A DNA stretch of 64,000 bases from Isoetes taiwanensis (lineage: Eukaryota > Streptophyta > Lycopodiopsida > Isoetales > Isoetaceae): NCBI GenBank assembly GCA_021234155.1, contig JAJEKV010000684.1:1-64000 (forward strand), given 5' to 3'. Every line of letters begins with the position of its first letter. The first letter of the stretch is position 1. This document shows positions 61,511 through 64,000 of the stretch, in pieces. Position numbers and translations under genes: made by a program. The notes below the pieces were generated by a model. The model had not been told where the DNA came from, did no database searches, and worked only from the letters and a program-made list of their open reading frames with translations.

Positions 61511-61820
61511 CTTTTAGTTCTTTCTTTGTTTGTCTCTTTTTTGCTCTATGTATTTTGGTGTTTCCCAGTATCTCGTCTAGTTCTTTAAGCTTTTTCTTGG
61601 GTCAGTTTTTCTATTTCCCCCTTTTGCTCCATATATTTCATCTGTTCCTTTTTAGTTGTCTCCTTTGGTTATTTTTAATCTCTTGAATCGTCTAGTTTCA
61701 CTGTCTATTTATCTAATTGCTCAAGTTCCTTATTTGTCATTTCTTTTTAGTTTAACCTCTTAAATCGTCTTGGTTCTTCTGCTCCTTGTTTGTTATATCC
61801 GACCCTATAGTCAACTTGAT

Positions 61821-62018
61821 CTTGCTTACTTTCTTCTTCTTTATCCTGTTGATCGCTCTATGGGTATCGTCTCTCTCACTCATTTTCTTTGTTTTTGTTC
61901 ACATTCTCCAACCGTTCCGCTTGCTTACTTTGTTCTTCTTTATCCCATTGATCGCTCTGCCTATCGTCTTTCTTCACTCATTTTCTCTGCATTTGCTCAC
62001 ATTCTCCAGCCATTCCTC
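61821..62018 (+). repeat. Two ~99-bp tandem units
   Basis: TTGCTTACTTT, TTCTTCTTTATCC, TTGATCGCTCT, CTCACTCATTTTCT, CACATTCTCCA appears in order at 61821 and again at 61920. Confidence 0.85.
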
Positions 62019-62279
62019 TTACACCCACCCTTAGTTCCATTGAGGTGATTGATCGTTGGCGTCTCCTTGTTTCTTTTTGCTTCGTTGGTTTGACTTTTCA
62101 TGTTCATTTCTTCTTTTGAACCAGACATTCAGTAATTCCAAAAGCTTGTTAGTCTCTGTTGTTCTAATCATGTCTCCCCGCTTGTTTTGCCATCTTTTTC
62201 TATTTACTCATGTTGTGCCAATCCCTTTTTGGCCATGTTTCCTAGTCATTATAGTTTGAAATTATGGCGGTTGGCCAGT

Positions 62280-63587
62280 CTTTAGCTCAGAATTTTCTGG
62301 CGCTGAAGCCATGGTGAGGGGTGTTCTTGATCCCCTTGAAGGCGGGGAACTCGCTATTCGGTGTGGTTGGCTAATAGGAGAACCTAATGAACCATGGAAT
62401 TCACTGATTATGCAGCAATTTTTTCCTGATCATCTCTTTACTCCCATTTTTTCTGATAACTTCGATGAATCGGTTCTTGCTGAGGAGTCGTGGTTAGGAG
62501 AATTTGTGGGAGATAGAAATGCTGTAGCCACTGGTGTCTTTCAGGTTTTTTGTGATTGGCCTTCTAGAAAAATTTCAGTTAGAGTATATGTTTAAAAACA
62601 AAAAATGAGCATGCTGTGCCAACAAAATTTGTTAGCAATTGAAAGTTCATCTAGTTTGCAGTTTGTTATGGAAAAACAAAAAAATATCTGAGACGGGGGT
62701 AGATTAATGGATAGATGGCCGAGCATCCATTCGAAGGGGATGATTTAGTAATGATTGCCAAGAGGATGTCTATCATGTCAGACATCGAAAAGAGGAAATT
62801 GGTACAAATGTTAATGGATTTGGGCACTGCAAAAAGGCATAATTTAGCGGGCAGTACTAATGGTGTAAAGTGTTGGGAAAGGAAGGAGAAGTTGAAAAAT
62901 TCACCATCAGTTGCCTTTGGTGATTTCTTCACCCACGGGACGGAACGAGTTGGAAGACGGGCGAAAATGGTGTGACAAATGGGGATAGGCAGCGAGGGCA
63001 AAGAAACATTGTGAGACCAATTTTGGAGCACTGAATCATCTTCAAGAGGGAGGAGGCTGGAATTGTTGAACAAAAAGGCCAAAACATGTTTTTTCCATGG
63101 TAAAATTTTGAAAAAATCGACGTGGAAGCTAGAAAGCTAACAAAAATGGCCAAGCGTGTCGGTTGTGTAAGGCATGAGGGAGTGAAACTCCAGATGATAA
63201 AAAAGCTGGGGCTCGAAAAGTTGGATTGGCTGATATTTCAATTTCAAAAATCTTGAAAGCGGGCTTGATTTTCTTTACGTGGAATGTGGGAATGAAATTT
63301 TGTCAAAATCTGCTTTCAAAGGCTGGGCACGATCACAAGAGCTAACACTCAAATCTTTTTCCAAAAGTGGAAAATTCGGCCTTTTGATCCTCGAGGACAT
63401 CAAAGCGGCTCTTCCCACTGCATGGACCTCAGTTCAAGGCCTTAGCCCAATCTATTGGGGTGAGGAGATTTTGAAAAACTTGTTCGAGGAATTAGGTGAT
63501 TTCATAGGTATGGAGACAATGCCAGATCGCCCTGGTGTAGGTTCAATTGATTTGCTTAAGCCAATTCTGGAAAATCAACTATTGTGA
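62280..63587 (+). pseudogene. L1-type LINE ORF1 (DUF4283-like) fragments
   Basis: A frame at 62311-62595 (GVLDPLEGGELAIRCGWLIG and NDAVA-like text) and one at 63279-63587 with LLILEDIKAALPTAWTSVQG, LSPIYWGEEILKNLFEELGD. The pattern AWTSVQGLSPIYWGEEILKN matches the W-h-x-h-x-G-L-P-hxxW-xxExL block of plant DUF4283 proteins encoded by L1 ORF1 and related zinc-knuckle proteins. Stops and shifts separate the pieces. ORF1 protein binds the LINE RNA. ORF2 would lie beyond the window. Confidence 0.55.
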
Positions 63588-63599
63588 CTACTTTGGGCT

Positions 63600-64000
63600 G
63601 AAATGCCTTCCTTGCAATGGCGGGGAATCCTACCCCTTGTAGTGCTTGTGGTATGGGATTGCACGAGGGAGGAATCAGAGGCTTTGTGGATAGGAAAACT
63701 AATGTGGAGCCTTCCAACCAATGGATTACTCCCTACAAAAAAGCCTTCTCAGGTCATCAAAAGCAAAATATAAGCGGAAGTGTGAAAAGGAAAGCCAGAA
63801 ATGAAGAGAAAAATTAGAGAGAAAAGAGAGAAGGAAATCAATCATTGCTGGCCCGAAAAAGGAAAAATGGCTGGATCAGAAACGGAAGAAAAGTGTTAAG
63901 GTCTTGAACAAAGGGATCCTGATTGGGAGACCTCTTGGAAAGGAGATCAAATTCGTCGCTTTCGGGGAAAAGGGTGAATGCTTTCTTAAGACCTCTGATT
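63600..64000 (+). other. Possible continuation of LINE ORF1, broken; window edge
   Basis: AMAGNPTPCSACGMGLHEGG at 63614-63674 resembles the Cys-containing segment after DUF4283 but lacks a full CCHC. It is followed by Lys/Glu-rich sequence (63760-63860). It runs off the window. Confidence 0.3.

Larger units (their letters stand above)
58700..62260. other. 3.5 kb T/pyrimidine-rich tract with tandem duplications
   Basis: Strong strand asymmetry (T far above A on plus), short Phe/Leu/Ser frames only, and repeated phrases such as CATTTTCTTTG and TCATCATCTTCCACTTCATTCGTACC (59579-59608 and 59707-59735). It could be a long 5' UTR/leader of the L1-like element to the right or an LTR. No gene. Confidence 0.5.

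Noticed and set aside
61129-61686. 185- and 133-codon Phe/Leu-rich frames that look like membrane proteins
   Set aside because: Produced by T-rich tandem repeats; translation is low complexity and overlapping frames are equally open.

Overview
The window is nuclear DNA from a vascular plant, AT-rich and almost entirely made of transposable elements nested in one another. The evidence for a plant is a plant-type tRNA-dihydrouridine synthase 3 (DUS3) gene fragment with plant-style introns, Ty3 (Tat-like) and Ty1/Copia retrotransposons, L1-type LINE ORF1, a Helitron, and Tourist-like and foldback elements. I cannot name the species. No intact long reading frame exists. Some frames are broken by decay, but in 1-22 kb much of the damage looks like sequencing or consensus error, because duplicated copies differ mainly at CTG/CAG trinucleotides and homopolymers.

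Region by region. (1) 1-14.3 kb: two tandem copies of a ~6.9 kb unit (period ~7.4 kb), each with a broken reverse transcriptase-like gene. Its motifs (motif A DVTKCYEC; motif C FRYMDDLLLVNCGNP; then FIEIKNE) resemble, from memory, the non-mobile rvt class of cellular RTs. A GRF-like zinc-finger exon lies downstream. (2) 14.3-22.0 kb: a 113-bp (AT)n run, then two tandem copies of an unrelated ~2.9 kb unit. Four segments in 4-22 kb have the same short borders and almost the same length (2.82-2.86 kb) but two unrelated interiors. (3) 22-29.3 kb: a foldback element, then two head-to-head copies of one LTR-retrotransposon family around a 355-bp spacer. The left copy carries a LINE-like insertion. 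The right copy is split by a 2.54 kb DNA transposon whose empty site is preserved elsewhere in the window.

(4) 29,335-49,546: a 20.2 kb Helitron inserted between A and T inside the LTR of the right-hand copy, with 5' TC, 3' hairpin plus CTAG, and the LTR resuming at the next base. It carries a captured, degenerate DUS3 fragment. A complete 11.9 kb Ty3-type LTR retrotransposon (2.44 kb LTRs, 5-bp AGCTG target duplication) later inserted into a DUS3 exon. That element has an archaeal-type RNase H upstream of RT and an antisense reading frame between integrase and the 3' LTR. A LINE-like element sits in the Helitron's 3' part.

(5) 49.5-55.3 kb: the rest of the split LTR, a Copia integrase fragment, a third copy of the LTR element with the same LINE insertion site, a diverged LTR related to the 11.9 kb element, another LTR start, and one end of a second member of the DNA transposon family. 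(6) 55.3-64 kb: an unidentified minus-strand ORF, a Tourist-like MITE, two strong hairpins, a pyrimidine-rich tract with several tandem duplications, and a broken L1-type LINE ORF1 reaching the window edge.

Nothing here works as a pathway. The content is a layered insertion history: host LTR element, then Helitron with captured gene, then LTR retrotransposon in the captured exon, with an independent DNA transposon in the same host element. The novel points are the rvt-like tandem genes, the fully delimited Helitron, and the domain order of the Ty3 element.
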